From Levilactobacillus namurensis (GTDB lineage: Bacteria > Bacillota > Bacilli > Lactobacillales > Lactobacillaceae), in contig NZ_CP134159.1 of NCBI RefSeq assembly GCF_032197885.1, positions 1,240,001 to 1,304,000 of the forward strand: 64,000 nt of DNA, read 5' to 3'. The notes under the pieces are model-generated. The model ran no database searches, was not told where the DNA came from, and was given only the letters and a program-made list of their open reading frames with translations. The position numbers and the translations under genes are program-made. Positions 25,205 to 35,750 of this stretch are shown piece by piece; the first letter of the stretch is position 1, and each line of letters begins with the position of its first letter.

Positions 25205-26029
25205 ATGAAAAAAATTGGTTTGATTGCGGGTAGCTTACGGCAGAAATCGTTAGCGCGACAATTAGCAAGAAATCTCGGAAGTTTGTTGCCCAGCGAATTA
25301 TTACCAGTATGGGTTTCAATCGATGACCTGCCCCTTTATTCTGATCACTTAAATGACCAGGCACAACGAGCGTGCGGAGATTTTTTGACTCAAATCGCTG
25401 GCTTAGATGGCTTTTGTTTGGTTACCCCCGAAATCAATCATGAAATGCCCGGCTGCCTCAAGAACGCTTTGGACATTGCTTCGGCGACGAAACAAGGGAA
25501 TCTATGGTTGGGAAAGCCGGCCATTATTGCTAGTGTTTCGACGGGGACAATGGGTGGTATTAGTGCGAGCGCATCTGTCAAGCAGGTAGCGTTAACGATA
25601 GGCCTTCGGGTGATTCAGCCCAGTGAACTTTATTTTGGGGATCTTCCCAATCTGCTGGCCCCGTCAGGGCTGTTGCGAGCTGATCAAGAAACTTTGAGTT
25701 TACTTGAACTGTCAGTGACGCATTTAGCGACGGCCTTGGGGGTCCAACACCCGTTAAACTTTCATCTTACTGACCAACAATTGACGTTGGTTCGAGGGGA
25801 AAAAGAGGTCGGAACTGCTGATCTGACAATTGAGGGTGACCTATTGACGATTAAAAGAATCTTGATTCCTGAGGTGAGTCGTGGTCAAGGAATTGCGGCC
25901 CAGGCAATGGTCAGATTATTGGTCATTGCGCAGTTGTTTAGCTGGGCTATCGTTCCAGAATGTGCATACGCTCGGTGGTTCTTTGACCACCACGTTGCAG
26001 CTCAGCGGTTACTAGCGCAGAATGATTAA
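25205..26029 (+). CDS. NADPH-dependent FMN reductase fused to a GNAT (YjdJ-type) domain
   Basis: A 274-residue two-domain protein. Residues 1-180 are a flavodoxin-like FMN reductase (KIGLIAGSLRQKSLARQLA, TPEINHEMPGCLKNALD, STGTMGG). Residues about 190-274 resemble the small YjdJ-type GNAT acetyltransferase (GDLLTIKRILIPEVSRGQGIAAQAM, VPECAYARWFFDHH). ATG 25205 follows AAAGGAGG; GTG 25196 overlaps that site. It is the last gene of the extended pdu operon, before a terminator. The flavin reductase may supply reduced flavin for the neighbouring OYE-like enzyme or for cobalamin reduction; this is inference. Confidence 0.8.
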   Translation: MKKIGLIAGSLRQKSLARQLARNLGSLLPSELLPVWVSIDDLPLYSDHLNDQAQRACGDFLTQIAGLDGFCLVTPEINHEMPGCLKNALDIASATKQGNLWLGKPAIIASVSTGTMGGISASASVKQVALTIGLRVIQPSELYFGDLPNLLAPSGLLRADQETLSLLELSVTHLATALGVQHPLNFHLTDQQLTLVRGEKEVGTADLTIEGDLLTIKRILIPEVSRGQGIAAQAMVRLLVIAQLFSWAIVPECAYARWFFDHHVAAQRLLAQND

Positions 26030-26050
26030 ATGTTAGTTATATGCACTCTA

Positions 26051-26086
26051 ACGTGACGATGGCAAGTTGGCCAGCGCCACGTTTTT
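26051..26086 (+). terminator. Intrinsic terminator ending the extended pdu operon
   Basis: ACGTGACGATGGC pairs with GCCAGCGCCACGT (two mismatches) and is followed by TTTTT. This is the first good terminator after pduA, so the unit may run about 16.6 kb. Confidence 0.7.
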
Positions 26087-26162
26087 CGTTCAGTCACTAG
26101 CCGAACCCACATTATCCGGTAGGTCTAAACCTTTTCGTGACTTATGATAGGCGACGAAGAGG

Positions 26163-28172
26163 GTGAGGAGATTGAAGTTGACGACGCAGGCCCTTTCAGG
26201 GACGGGGATGCTGATTACCTTAGGCATCGTTTATGGTGATATTGGAACATCGCCCTTGTACGTAATGAATGCGATTCTGGGGCAGAGCCGGCAACCCACT
26301 GGAACGAGTTCCAGTGCCCTGTTGGGTAGTATTTCGCTAATCTTTTGGACATTGATGTTGATTACAACCATTAAATACGTGATCTTGGCGATGCACGCAG
26401 ATAACCGTAATGAGGGTGGTATTTTTGCCTTATACGCGTTGGTACGTGAACAAGCGGCTTGGTTGATTGGTCCCGCGCTAGTGGGTGGTGCCGCTTTGTT
26501 AGCGGATGGGACACTGACGCCGGCGGTAACTGTAACGTCTGCCATTGAAGGACTCAAAGGGCAGAATCTAGGCTTTTTAAGCATTGGTGAGAACCAAGGT
26601 GTCGTCTTAGGTATTGTAACGGGAATTTTACTGGGCTTGTTTATGATCCAACGGTTTGGAACCGCACGGATTGGTCGCTCGTTTGGCCCCATTATGCTGG
26701 TATGGTTCAGCTTTATTGGGGGCGTTGGTGGCTACAATTTATTAGCGGCTCCCGGTATCTTGCGGGCCCTCTCGCCCGTATATGCCTTGCAGTTTTTGAT
26801 TAGTCCAGCTAACCGGCAAGGTCTCTTTATCTTGGGAAGCATCTTCTTAGCGACCACCGGTGCCGAGGCCTTGTATTCTGATATGGGGCAGGTCGGTCGT
26901 CGTAACATTTACGCGACGTGGCCCTTCGTATATACGATGCTAATGCTCAGTTATCTGGGCCAGGGGGCCTGGCTACTACGGCATCCCACATTGACCACAG
27001 TCCAGCTGCATCACTTGAACCCGTTCTATAGTATGGTGCCCAGTCATCTGTTAGTCTTGGCGATCATCTTAGCGACGTTAGCTGCTATTATTGCCTCACA
27101 GGCGCTGATTACCGGATCCTATACCCTGGTGCACGAAGCCATTGGACTCAAGCTCCTGCCGAAGCTACGGATTAAGTTTCCGGGAAATGAGATTAGTCAA
27201 CTGTATATCGCCACGGTTAACTGGCTACTGTGCGGCATTACGTTGAGCATTGTCTGGTATTTTCAGACGTCGGCGCACATGGAAGCCGCCTATGGCTTAG
27301 CGATTACATTGACCATGTTGATGACGACCCTCTTACTGCACGCCTTTTTGCGCCCTCAGCATCCGTGGGGTGCTCGGTTCTTTCTGGTCGGATTTGGGAC
27401 GTTGGAGAGTCTGTTTCTGTTGGCCAGTCTGGTGAAATTCTGGCACGGTGGCTACGTGACTCTGTTCTTGACCCTCGTGATTTTAGTCGTTATGGTCTTT
27501 TGGTACGAGGGAAACCGGCGTCGAGACGCCAACCTTCAACAGACGGAGTACGTGCCGTTATCGGCGTTTATCCCGCAACTACAGAAACTGAGTCACGACG
27601 CGGAGGTCCCATCGTTTGCGACCAACCTGGTTTATATTAACCGGGTCCGCTCTAACTTAGCGATTAAACGTGCGGTCATTTACTCCATCTTAGATCAGCA
27701 GCCTAAGCGCGCGCGGGTCTACTGGTTTATCACGGTCAACGAAACGGACAATCCGGACGATTGTTACTACACGGTCAACATGCTGGGAACGCGTAACGTG
27801 GTGGACGTTCAGCTCTACTTAGGATTCAAGAAGCCTCAGCGGTTGAACGTCTACTTGCGCCAAATCGTAAACGAGCTCCTAAACGATCACTTGATTGATC
27901 CGCAAACGCCACACTATTCCAGTGTGCCGCACCGCCGCGTTGGCAACTTCAAGTTCATCATTTTGAATCAACAGTTCCAGGACCTAAGTGCGCACGACCT
28001 GTCTTGGTTGGACCACTTGTTGATCGGTGGGCGGTTGCTTCTGCAGAAGATCACGTTATCTTCTGCACGGTGGTACGGCCTGGAATTCAGTGACGTGATT
28101 GAGGAAAAGGTTCCGTTATTTATTGGGCAACAACCCGATTACAGTTTAAAACAGAAAAAAGTAACCCATTAG
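26163..28172 (+). CDS. kup: Potassium uptake protein Kup
   Basis: Secondary K+ transporter of the KUP/HAK/KT family. The 669-residue product has the family start [15 protein letters not shown], about 12 hydrophobic segments in the first 440 residues and a soluble C-terminal domain of about 200 residues. The start is unclear: GTG 26163, TTG 26172 or TTG 26178 are all in frame. GAGGAG at 26165-26170 best fits TTG 26178. A terminator follows. Confidence 0.92.
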   Translation: MRRLKLTTQALSGTGMLITLGIVYGDIGTSPLYVMNAILGQSRQPTGTSSSALLGSISLIFWTLMLITTIKYVILAMHADNRNEGGIFALYALVREQAAWLIGPALVGGAALLADGTLTPAVTVTSAIEGLKGQNLGFLSIGENQGVVLGIVTGILLGLFMIQRFGTARIGRSFGPIMLVWFSFIGGVGGYNLLAAPGILRALSPVYALQFLISPANRQGLFILGSIFLATTGAEALYSDMGQVGRRNIYATWPFVYTMLMLSYLGQGAWLLRHPTLTTVQLHHLNPFYSMVPSHLLVLAIILATLAAIIASQALITGSYTLVHEAIGLKLLPKLRIKFPGNEISQLYIATVNWLLCGITLSIVWYFQTSAHMEAAYGLAITLTMLMTTLLLHAFLRPQHPWGARFFLVGFGTLESLFLLASLVKFWHGGYVTLFLTLVILVVMVFWYEGNRRRDANLQQTEYVPLSAFIPQLQKLSHDAEVPSFATNLVYINRVRSNLAIKRAVIYSILDQQPKRARVYWFITVNETDNPDDCYYTVNMLGTRNVVDVQLYLGFKKPQRLNVYLRQIVNELLNDHLIDPQTPHYSSVPHRRVGNFKFIILNQQFQDLSAHDLSWLDHLLIGGRLLLQKITLSSARWYGLEFSDVIEEKVPLFIGQQPDYSLKQKKVTH

Positions 28173-28180
28173 ATGGACGC

Positions 28181-28218
28181 AAAAGGGGGACCCACCAGTA
28201 ACGGTGCGTCCCCCTTTT
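28181..28218. terminator. Bidirectional terminator between kup and yjeM
   Basis: AAAAGGGGGAC (28181-28191) pairs perfectly with GTCCCCCTTTT (28208-28218). It serves the two convergent genes. Confidence 0.92.
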
Positions 28219-28243
28219 GGGGCGAATCTGTTCTGTTATGAAC

Positions 28244-29749
28244 TTAGTCTTCGTCAGTTGACGTGACTTGGTCGCGCTTCTGCGCGTTACGGTAGAAGAT
28301 CCACGCAACGGCACCGAAGAAGATTGGTCCGATGATCGTCCAGAAGGCGGTCATGTAATCTTGTTCCAGAATTGGTTGTAAGCAGGTGAAGCCAATCCCA
28401 CCCACTAGGATAATCATGACAATCGTGGTGATGGTGTTGGTCCAACCTTTGCTGGTAAAGATTTCGAAAGGCCGTTCCAGATCAGTACGCTTCTTGAAGA
28501 ATGGGAAGGCCCCAATCAAGAAGAGGTAAGGGAAGGACGTGGAGACGTTCCCCATGTCGGTCAGAATCAGGTAGAACTCGTTGGCGGCTGAGCCCCCGAA
28601 GGCAACTAAGAAGATGAAGACGGCCACGATAGCGGCTTGAATCCACATCGCATAGGCCGGCATCCCGACTTTGTTCAGCTTAGTCATCTTCTTAGGCCAC
28701 AGGTTGGGGTTGGACCCTAAGATGAAGGACTTCAACGGTGAGTAGATCAGAACGAAGAAGGACCCCATGTAAGCCATAAACATACTCAACCCCGTTAATC
28801 GGGCGAATAGATGACCTAAGCCCACGGCCGTTCCAGCTGAAACGCCCAGAGAATGCCCTAAGACCAGTCCTAAGTTGTTCATTAAGACGTAGGTGATATT
28901 CCCCAGGTTGACTTCACTCTTACCTAAGATTTGGGTCCAGTTGGTGCTGACCCCCCACAGGAAGATGGAGACGGAGTACATGATGGTAATGGCAATCGTG
29001 GAAATGATCAGTCCCTTAGGGAAGGTCTTTTCCGGACGGTCCATGCTATCCGTGATGCCCCCCATGGATTCCATTCCGGCGTAGGCGAAGACCGCATACG
29101 TGACGAAGGAAATCAGGGCCATTGGCGACGAGAAGGATGGATTTGGTGAAGCAACGAAGCTGTGGGCCCCGTGAATGGGTTCTGCTAAGACACCCTTATT
29201 TGCGACCAGGATCACGATGCTGGCAATGAAGAAGATGGCCGTCAGGAACATCACGAACATCCCCCCAATCGAGGAGATTTTGGCAATGGAGCTGACCCCA
29301 CGACTAGCGAAGAAGGTGACCACGATAATCCACAGAATCCCTAAAAGTCCGATGGTCTGAGTTGAGGTCAGGCCGAACAGGGACCAGGTCTGGGTCTTAT
29401 CGCTCCCTGAGATCAGTGTGGAGAGGGGAATCCAGACCTTGCTGGCCGTGGAAAGCATCCAGATGATCCAGGAGGATAACCAGATGAAGGTCCCGATAAA
29501 GGCCCACTTCTCACCGATGGACCCCGCTAACCAGGAGTAGATTCCTCCTTTAGCTTCCTTAAAGGCGGAGCCGTATTCGGCCATCATTAAGGCACTAGGT
29601 AAGAAGAAGAGCAACGCTGCAAGGACGTACCAGATAATACTGGCGTAGCCCATTTGATCGAAAGCCACCGTTGTGTTGGCGAAACCGTAGATGGCGGTGA
29701 AAATCATTAAGATTAAATTGGCGAGTTTAATCTTTTTCTGTTTTTCCAT
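28244..29749 (-). CDS. yjeM: Amino acid permease YjeM family
   Basis: A 501-residue APC-superfamily transporter with about 12-13 hydrophobic segments. The opening (LANLILMIFTAIYGFANTTVAFDQMGY, residues about 9-35) and FVTYAVFAYAGMESMGGI, with the family unwound-helix motif, match YjeM of enteric bacteria, grouped with glutamate/GABA-type antiporters. The substrate is unknown. The ribosome site GGGAGAT lies upstream of the ATG. It is 51 bases downstream of a dipeptidase gene on the same strand, so peptide cleavage and amino acid transport may be coupled. Confidence 0.88.
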   Translation of the reverse strand: MEKQKKIKLANLILMIFTAIYGFANTTVAFDQMGYASIIWYVLAALLFFLPSALMMAEYGSAFKEAKGGIYSWLAGSIGEKWAFIGTFIWLSSWIIWMLSTASKVWIPLSTLISGSDKTQTWSLFGLTSTQTIGLLGILWIIVVTFFASRGVSSIAKISSIGGMFVMFLTAIFFIASIVILVANKGVLAEPIHGAHSFVASPNPSFSSPMALISFVTYAVFAYAGMESMGGITDSMDRPEKTFPKGLIISTIAITIMYSVSIFLWGVSTNWTQILGKSEVNLGNITYVLMNNLGLVLGHSLGVSAGTAVGLGHLFARLTGLSMFMAYMGSFFVLIYSPLKSFILGSNPNLWPKKMTKLNKVGMPAYAMWIQAAIVAVFIFLVAFGGSAANEFYLILTDMGNVSTSFPYLFLIGAFPFFKKRTDLERPFEIFTSKGWTNTITTIVMIILVGGIGFTCLQPILEQDYMTAFWTIIGPIFFGAVAWIFYRNAQKRDQVTSTDED

Positions 29750-29800
29750 GATAAATATCTCCCATTTGGTGATGGGCTAGTAAGCTAGTCCAGACCGTTG

Positions 29801-31216
29801 TTATAGATTAAGGTCTTGGTGGTAGTTGAGGGGCCCTAAGTCAGTGGCTTGGGTGATCAACTTCGCCGCGAGTTCTTGGTACTGTCGAAGCCCTAAGGCC
29901 GCGGCTTGATTGGAACGCTTAGTGACGTAATCGTTTAGTTCCGTTCCGGATAGCGTTTGCGCAAACCGGTCGGTCTCCCGAACCAGGTGTGCGAGGTCCA
30001 CCCGCAACTGGTCGCGCACGTCGCTGGTGATGGGCCAAGCTTCGTGGTAGTGGGCGTCGGTCAAGACACTGACCAGCTTATACGTCCAGTAAGCGGAGTC
30101 TCGGTCATAGGTGGCCGCGCCCTGATGGTAGGCTTCGGGCGTGCTGGTGATACCGGCGTAAAACGGCACATAGACACTTTGCGCGGCAACCCCCATGGCT
30201 AACCAGAGAATCCCCGATACGGCGGGGTCGCGGTCGGAACGGAGTTGTATCACGTGTGATTCTTGTGTCTTAGCCAGACTGACTGGTCGGAAACGTTTCT
30301 TATCGGCAAGCGGACCATCGCCGACGGGATCATAGGGGGTTCCTTGGTAGTGACTGCTGAGGTAGTCCTGTGCGTCGTTAACGTCCAATTGCCGGTCCGC
30401 GTATTGAATAAAGGGAAGATCGAATGATTGCGGTTGTGCGGTGACGTGGGGCGTGAAACAACGTTGACCGTACCAGACCCGGGGGGTGTTATAGTACAGG
30501 TCGGATTGGTCCTGAGTCCCAAAAATGTCGCGCCAGCTAAAGCGGTCGGTGTGGGGATTCAAGTGGTTATCCGTAACGAAGGCCTTCAGGTTAGGGGCGA
30601 ACAAGAAGTTCGCGGGGTCGTTGAAATCGATGGTTTGAATCGCCATCTGGTTTGCGACCACGGCATAAGCGTTGTCGGGGATCCGTTGGGCGACCCAGTA
30701 GTGTCCGGCACCCGTTTCCAGGTACCAGGCTTCGTGCTGGTCCGCAAACAGGATACCGTTAGACTCAGACGTCCCGTAGACTTCAACGATCTTTCCTAGT
30801 CGTTGGACCCCTTCTCTGGCAGTGTGGATGTAGGGGAGAACCACGGTCACCATGGCTTCCTCGCCAATCCCGTCTTTGACCAAAGGATCGGCCCCTAAGA
30901 CCCGTTTGTTAGAGTAGGTGCTTTCAGTGGCGCTCATCGCGACACCGTATTCATTGATCCCGGCTTCTTCGAATAGCCCGTACTTCGTGGTCCATTCCGG
31001 CGTTGCCGTGTACTTCGCAGCCGTTAAAGGCAGGGGCATGGTGAACCCGTTATCGGGACTGACGTAACTTTGCGGGGTGGTTGCCGTTTTGGCAGCGTGC
31101 ACCACGAAGTGCTTCGGCCAAGCGGCCTTGGCGTCTTCGTTACGTCCAATCATGACGGATCCGTCGATACTGGCTTTAGCGCCAATGAGGATACTGGTAC
31201 AAGCAGAGTAATTCAT
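29801..31216 (-). CDS. pepD: C69-family dipeptidase
   Basis: N-terminal nucleophile hydrolase that cleaves a broad range of dipeptides in the cytoplasm. The 471-residue product starts MNYSACTSILIGAKAS, where the cysteine at residue 6 is the expected catalytic nucleophile. DGSVMIGRNEDA and ETGAGHYWVAQRIPD are family signatures. ATG 31216 is chosen, 7 bases after AAAGGAG; the frame stays open to 31255 but without a ribosome site. Confidence 0.92.
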   Translation of the reverse strand: MNYSACTSILIGAKASIDGSVMIGRNEDAKAAWPKHFVVHAAKTATTPQSYVSPDNGFTMPLPLTAAKYTATPEWTTKYGLFEEAGINEYGVAMSATESTYSNKRVLGADPLVKDGIGEEAMVTVVLPYIHTAREGVQRLGKIVEVYGTSESNGILFADQHEAWYLETGAGHYWVAQRIPDNAYAVVANQMAIQTIDFNDPANFLFAPNLKAFVTDNHLNPHTDRFSWRDIFGTQDQSDLYYNTPRVWYGQRCFTPHVTAQPQSFDLPFIQYADRQLDVNDAQDYLSSHYQGTPYDPVGDGPLADKKRFRPVSLAKTQESHVIQLRSDRDPAVSGILWLAMGVAAQSVYVPFYAGITSTPEAYHQGAATYDRDSAYWTYKLVSVLTDAHYHEAWPITSDVRDQLRVDLAHLVRETDRFAQTLSGTELNDYVTKRSNQAAALGLRQYQELAAKLITQATDLGPLNYHQDLNL

Positions 31217-31486
31217 GAGAAGGCTCCTTTCATTTTTTTGTATAAAATTACACATTATTATTTTACCATCTTTCCCAAGAACCCAACGGAAATCGCGGGA
31301 GTTCTAATCAAGAAATTTATAATTCTCATCTAAAATATTATTTATGCAAAGTATAGCGGTTACATGTATACCACTAAAAATGAGAAAATATCCGGCGTTC
31401 CCCTTAAAAAGCGGTGTTTCGTGCTAGTCAGCGCTCGGGGGATGTGGTTAAATAATGACAAATACTGTTTTTGAGAAGGGTGGAAT

Positions 31487-32383
31487 ATGAGAATGGCATT
31501 AGAAAAAGACCAGATGGGTCGGCAGATTTTAGTGCTGATAGGGTCCGCTGTCATCAGCGCCATTGCCCTAAACGAGTTTTTGATTCCTGGTAAGATCTTT
31601 AGTGCGGGGATTAACGGAATCTCGCAGATTTTAGCGATGTTATTACAGATGGTCGGCTTACACGTTAATACGGGGTGGTTTATCCTGTTATTCAACGTGC
31701 CGATTGGTCTATTAGGTTGGTTCAAGGTGGGCCGGGGCTTTACGTTCTACTCAATCTTAGTGGCGATTTTCACCTCAATTCTGACCATCGTGATTCCGGT
31801 CGAATTCGTGGCACACAATACCCTATTAGCCGCCCTGTTTGGTGGTATCTTGACGGGGATCGGTGTCGCGTATCCCTTAAAGTACGGCTTCTCGACTGGG
31901 GGGATGGATATCGTTGCCGTGGTTCTCGAGAAGACCACGGGGCGAACGATTGGGACGCTAATGCTGATGATCAACCTGGGAATCGTCCTGATTGCGGGGG
32001 GCCTATTTGGTTGGGAAAGTGCCCTGTACACGATTATTTCCATCTACGCGATGTCCCGGGTCGTCGATAGTATTCACACGCGCCACCAAAAATTGACGGC
32101 GTTTATCGTCACCCAACAGCAGGATGCGGTGATCGAAGCACTCAGTTCAACGTTGATTCGGGGCATCACGATTATGCCCGCGGTGGGGGCTTATCGCCGG
32201 CAAGATAGCGCCGTCCTGATGGTGGTCATCTCACGGTACGAGTTATATGCACTCGAGCATGCCGTGAAGGAAACGGATCCCCACGCCTTCGTCAACCTGG
32301 TGAACACGATCGATATCGAAGGGAACTTCTACAACGAGACGGAACAGTTAAAGATTCGCCAGACCGAGCGGCCTCAACAATAG
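31487..32383 (+). CDS. YitT family membrane protein
   Basis: A 298-residue protein with five or six hydrophobic segments in the first 190 residues (NEFLIPGKIFSAGINGISQI near the start, YGFSTGGMDIVA) and a soluble C-terminal DUF2179 domain (about 200-290, with ITIMPAVGAYRRQDSAVLMVVISRYE). Some relatives are proposed transporters; the function is not established. The start ATG has an AAGGGTGG ribosome site. It is likely monocistronic. Confidence 0.87.
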   Translation: MRMALEKDQMGRQILVLIGSAVISAIALNEFLIPGKIFSAGINGISQILAMLLQMVGLHVNTGWFILLFNVPIGLLGWFKVGRGFTFYSILVAIFTSILTIVIPVEFVAHNTLLAALFGGILTGIGVAYPLKYGFSTGGMDIVAVVLEKTTGRTIGTLMLMINLGIVLIAGGLFGWESALYTIISIYAMSRVVDSIHTRHQKLTAFIVTQQQDAVIEALSSTLIRGITIMPAVGAYRRQDSAVLMVVISRYELYALEHAVKETDPHAFVNLVNTIDIEGNFYNETEQLKIRQTERPQQ

Positions 32384-32456
32384 TGGGGGAATGATTGCTC
32401 TTAAGACGGCTTATCGGTATAATAGAAGCTACTTTACATGGAAGGGAACGAGATAA

Positions 32457-32645
32457 ATGCCAATTGTCAACATTGATTTAATTGCAGGTCGCTCACAAGC
32501 TCAATTAAAGGCCTTAGTCGAAGACGTTACGACTGCGGTTACCAAGAACACGGGGGCGCCAGCGGAACACGTGCACGTCATCTTACGGGAGATGCAACCC
32601 AACCGTTACGGTGTCGCTGGTGTTTTGAAGAGCGACGAAAAGTAA
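32457..32645 (+). CDS. 4-oxalocrotonate tautomerase family protein
   Basis: A 62-residue tautomerase. The catalytic proline follows the initiator methionine (MPIVNIDLIAGRS) and the conserved Arg lies near residue 12. These proteins form hexamers and catalyse keto-enol shifts; the physiological substrate in lactobacilli is unknown. GGAAGGGAACGAG lies just upstream of the ATG. Confidence 0.9.
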   Translation: MPIVNIDLIAGRSQAQLKALVEDVTTAVTKNTGAPAEHVHVILREMQPNRYGVAGVLKSDEK

Positions 32646-32677
32646 GTCGCCACTGAAAAACTGAAGAAAAAATTATG

Positions 32678-32719
32678 AACCGCCACCAACGCTGATATAA
32701 TCAACTTGGTAGCGGTTTT
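32678..32719 (+). terminator. Terminator after the tautomerase gene
   Basis: AACCGCCACCAA (32678-32689) pairs with TTGGTAGCGGTT (32706-32717) with one mismatch, followed by TTT. Confidence 0.75.
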
Positions 32720-32733
32720 ATTGACACTTGATA

Positions 32734-32762
32734 TTGGCGTTACGGGGACTTTTCGGTATACT
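32734..32762 (+). promoter_or_regulatory. glpK promoter
   Basis: TTGGCG (32734-32739) and TATACT (32757-32762) are spaced by 17 bases, upstream of glpK and after the preceding terminator. Confidence 0.55.
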
Positions 32763-32813
32763 AGAGACAATTGTGAAACCCCGACGACGATTCGCCGGTG
32801 TTAATGAACGTAA

Positions 32814-34337
<1,524 letters not shown>

Positions 34338-34352
34338 ACTAGTGATTTGCAG

Positions 34353-34381
34353 AGCCTGGGACCAAACGCCCAGGCTTTTTT
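34353..34381 (+). terminator. glpK terminator
   Basis: AGCCTGGG pairs with CCCAGGCT with an 8-base loop and is followed by six T. Confidence 0.9.
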
Positions 34382-34549
34382 GATACGGTGCTGAACCGGG
34401 CCGACCAAAGGCAGTCAGCTCCGCTTACGACGTTAATACTCCCTGGCTAACCGTCTCTTAGCCCACTCTTTTTGCCGTAGTTTAGATTTCCTTTTTGGGG
34501 TGGCGACCGCTATAATTTAGATAGTTAATTAGAAGGAGGACAATATTTT

Positions 34550-35593
34550 ATGAAAGCAGCTGTATTTGCTAAAGCAGGACAGATGGATGTTCAAGATATT
34601 GAGAAACCCACGATTCAACAGCCGGATGATGTGATTATCAAAGTCGTCCGGGCGTGTGTTTGTGGATCCGACCTATGGGCTTACCGGGGCCTGGATGATA
34701 AGGCCGCAAATTCGGAAAACTCCGGTCACGAGGCCATTGGAATCGTTGAGACCGTTGGCGAGACCATTACTACGGTCAAACCCGGTGATTTTGTGATTGC
34801 GCCGTTTACCCACGGTTGCGGGCACTGTGCCGCGTGCCTGGCTGGTTTCGATGGCGTTTGTCAGTCGCATACGGATAACTTTAGCGATGGCGACCAAGCC
34901 GAATACATTCGTTTCCAACACGGCCAGTGGGCGTTGGTCAAGATTCCCGGCCAGCCTAGCGACTATAGCGATGGCATGTTGAAGTCGTTGCTAACCTTAG
35001 CGGATGTCATGGCTACGGGGTACCATGCTGCCCGGGTCGCTAACGTCCATGCTGGTGATACGGTCGTGGTCTTGGGGGACGGTGCCGTGGGCTTATGTGC
35101 CATCATTGCCGCCAAGATGCTGGGCGCCAAGCGCATTATCTCCACTAGTCGCCATGCCGACCGGCAAGCCTTGGCCCAAGAGTTCGGGGCGACCGACAAT
35201 GTGGCTGACCGGGGTGATGACGCGGTCAAGCAGATTATGACTCTGACCAACGGTGCCGGTGCGGATGCCGTCTTGGAATGTGTCGGGACGGAACTTTCAA
35301 CGGAGACCGCGATGCAGGTTGGTCGTCCAGGTGCCGTGGTTGGTCGGGTTGGCTTACCGCACACGACCAAGATGGACGTGACGGCACCGTTCTACCGCAA
35401 TACGATTCTGGCAGGGGGCCCAGCTTCCGTGACGACCTACGACAAGCAGTGCCTGTTAAAGGCCGTCTTGGATGGTCAGATCAATCCGGGGAAAGTCTTT
35501 ACGCAGACCTTCCCGTTGGATCAGATCGATGCTGCCTATCAGGCCATGGTTGATCGCAAGGCCATCAAGTCCTTTGTTGTGGTCAGTGATTAA
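34550..35593 (+). CDS. Zinc-dependent alcohol dehydrogenase
   Basis: Medium-chain dehydrogenase of 347 residues. It has the catalytic zinc ligands in CVCGSDLW and SGHE, a structural-zinc lobe (GCGHCAACLAGFDGVC) and the cofactor motif LGDGAVGL. It is probably NAD(P)-dependent; the substrate is unknown. The start follows GAAGGAGGAC. A perfect terminator follows. Confidence 0.9.
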   Translation: MKAAVFAKAGQMDVQDIEKPTIQQPDDVIIKVVRACVCGSDLWAYRGLDDKAANSENSGHEAIGIVETVGETITTVKPGDFVIAPFTHGCGHCAACLAGFDGVCQSHTDNFSDGDQAEYIRFQHGQWALVKIPGQPSDYSDGMLKSLLTLADVMATGYHAARVANVHAGDTVVVLGDGAVGLCAIIAAKMLGAKRIISTSRHADRQALAQEFGATDNVADRGDDAVKQIMTLTNGAGADAVLECVGTELSTETAMQVGRPGAVVGRVGLPHTTKMDVTAPFYRNTILAGGPASVTTYDKQCLLKAVLDGQINPGKVFTQTFPLDQIDAAYQAMVDRKAIKSFVVVSD

Positions 35594-35605
35594 GCAAAGT
35601 TCATG

Positions 35606-35654
35606 AAAGTCCTTTAGGAAATGCCCTGGCGGGGAAATCCTAAAGGACTTTTTT
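35606..35654 (+). terminator. Terminator after the alcohol dehydrogenase
   Basis: AAAGTCCTTTAGGA pairs with TCCTAAAGGACTTT and is followed by TTT. The loop contains CCCTGGCGGGG. Confidence 0.92.
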
Positions 35655-35699
35655 GCAGTTTATCCCAATCCATAGTCCTACAAAAGATTGCAGGTGTGA

Positions 35700-35732
35700 T
35701 ATACTTAAACATGTACATGTAACCGATTACAT
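35700..35732 (+). promoter_or_regulatory. -10 box and operator-like inverted repeat
   Basis: TATACT at 35700-35705 is followed by ACATGTACATGT and by the inverted repeat ATGTAA-CCGA-TTACAT (35717-35732). The repeat lies between promoter and ribosome site, a usual place for a repressor operator. The regulator is not adjacent and not identified. Confidence 0.45.
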
Positions 35733-35750
35733 AGATTAAGGAGTGATTTG

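Noticed and set aside
27230..27640. A 136-codon plus-strand frame inside kup
   Set aside because: Shifted frame inside a clear membrane transporter, without ribosome site.
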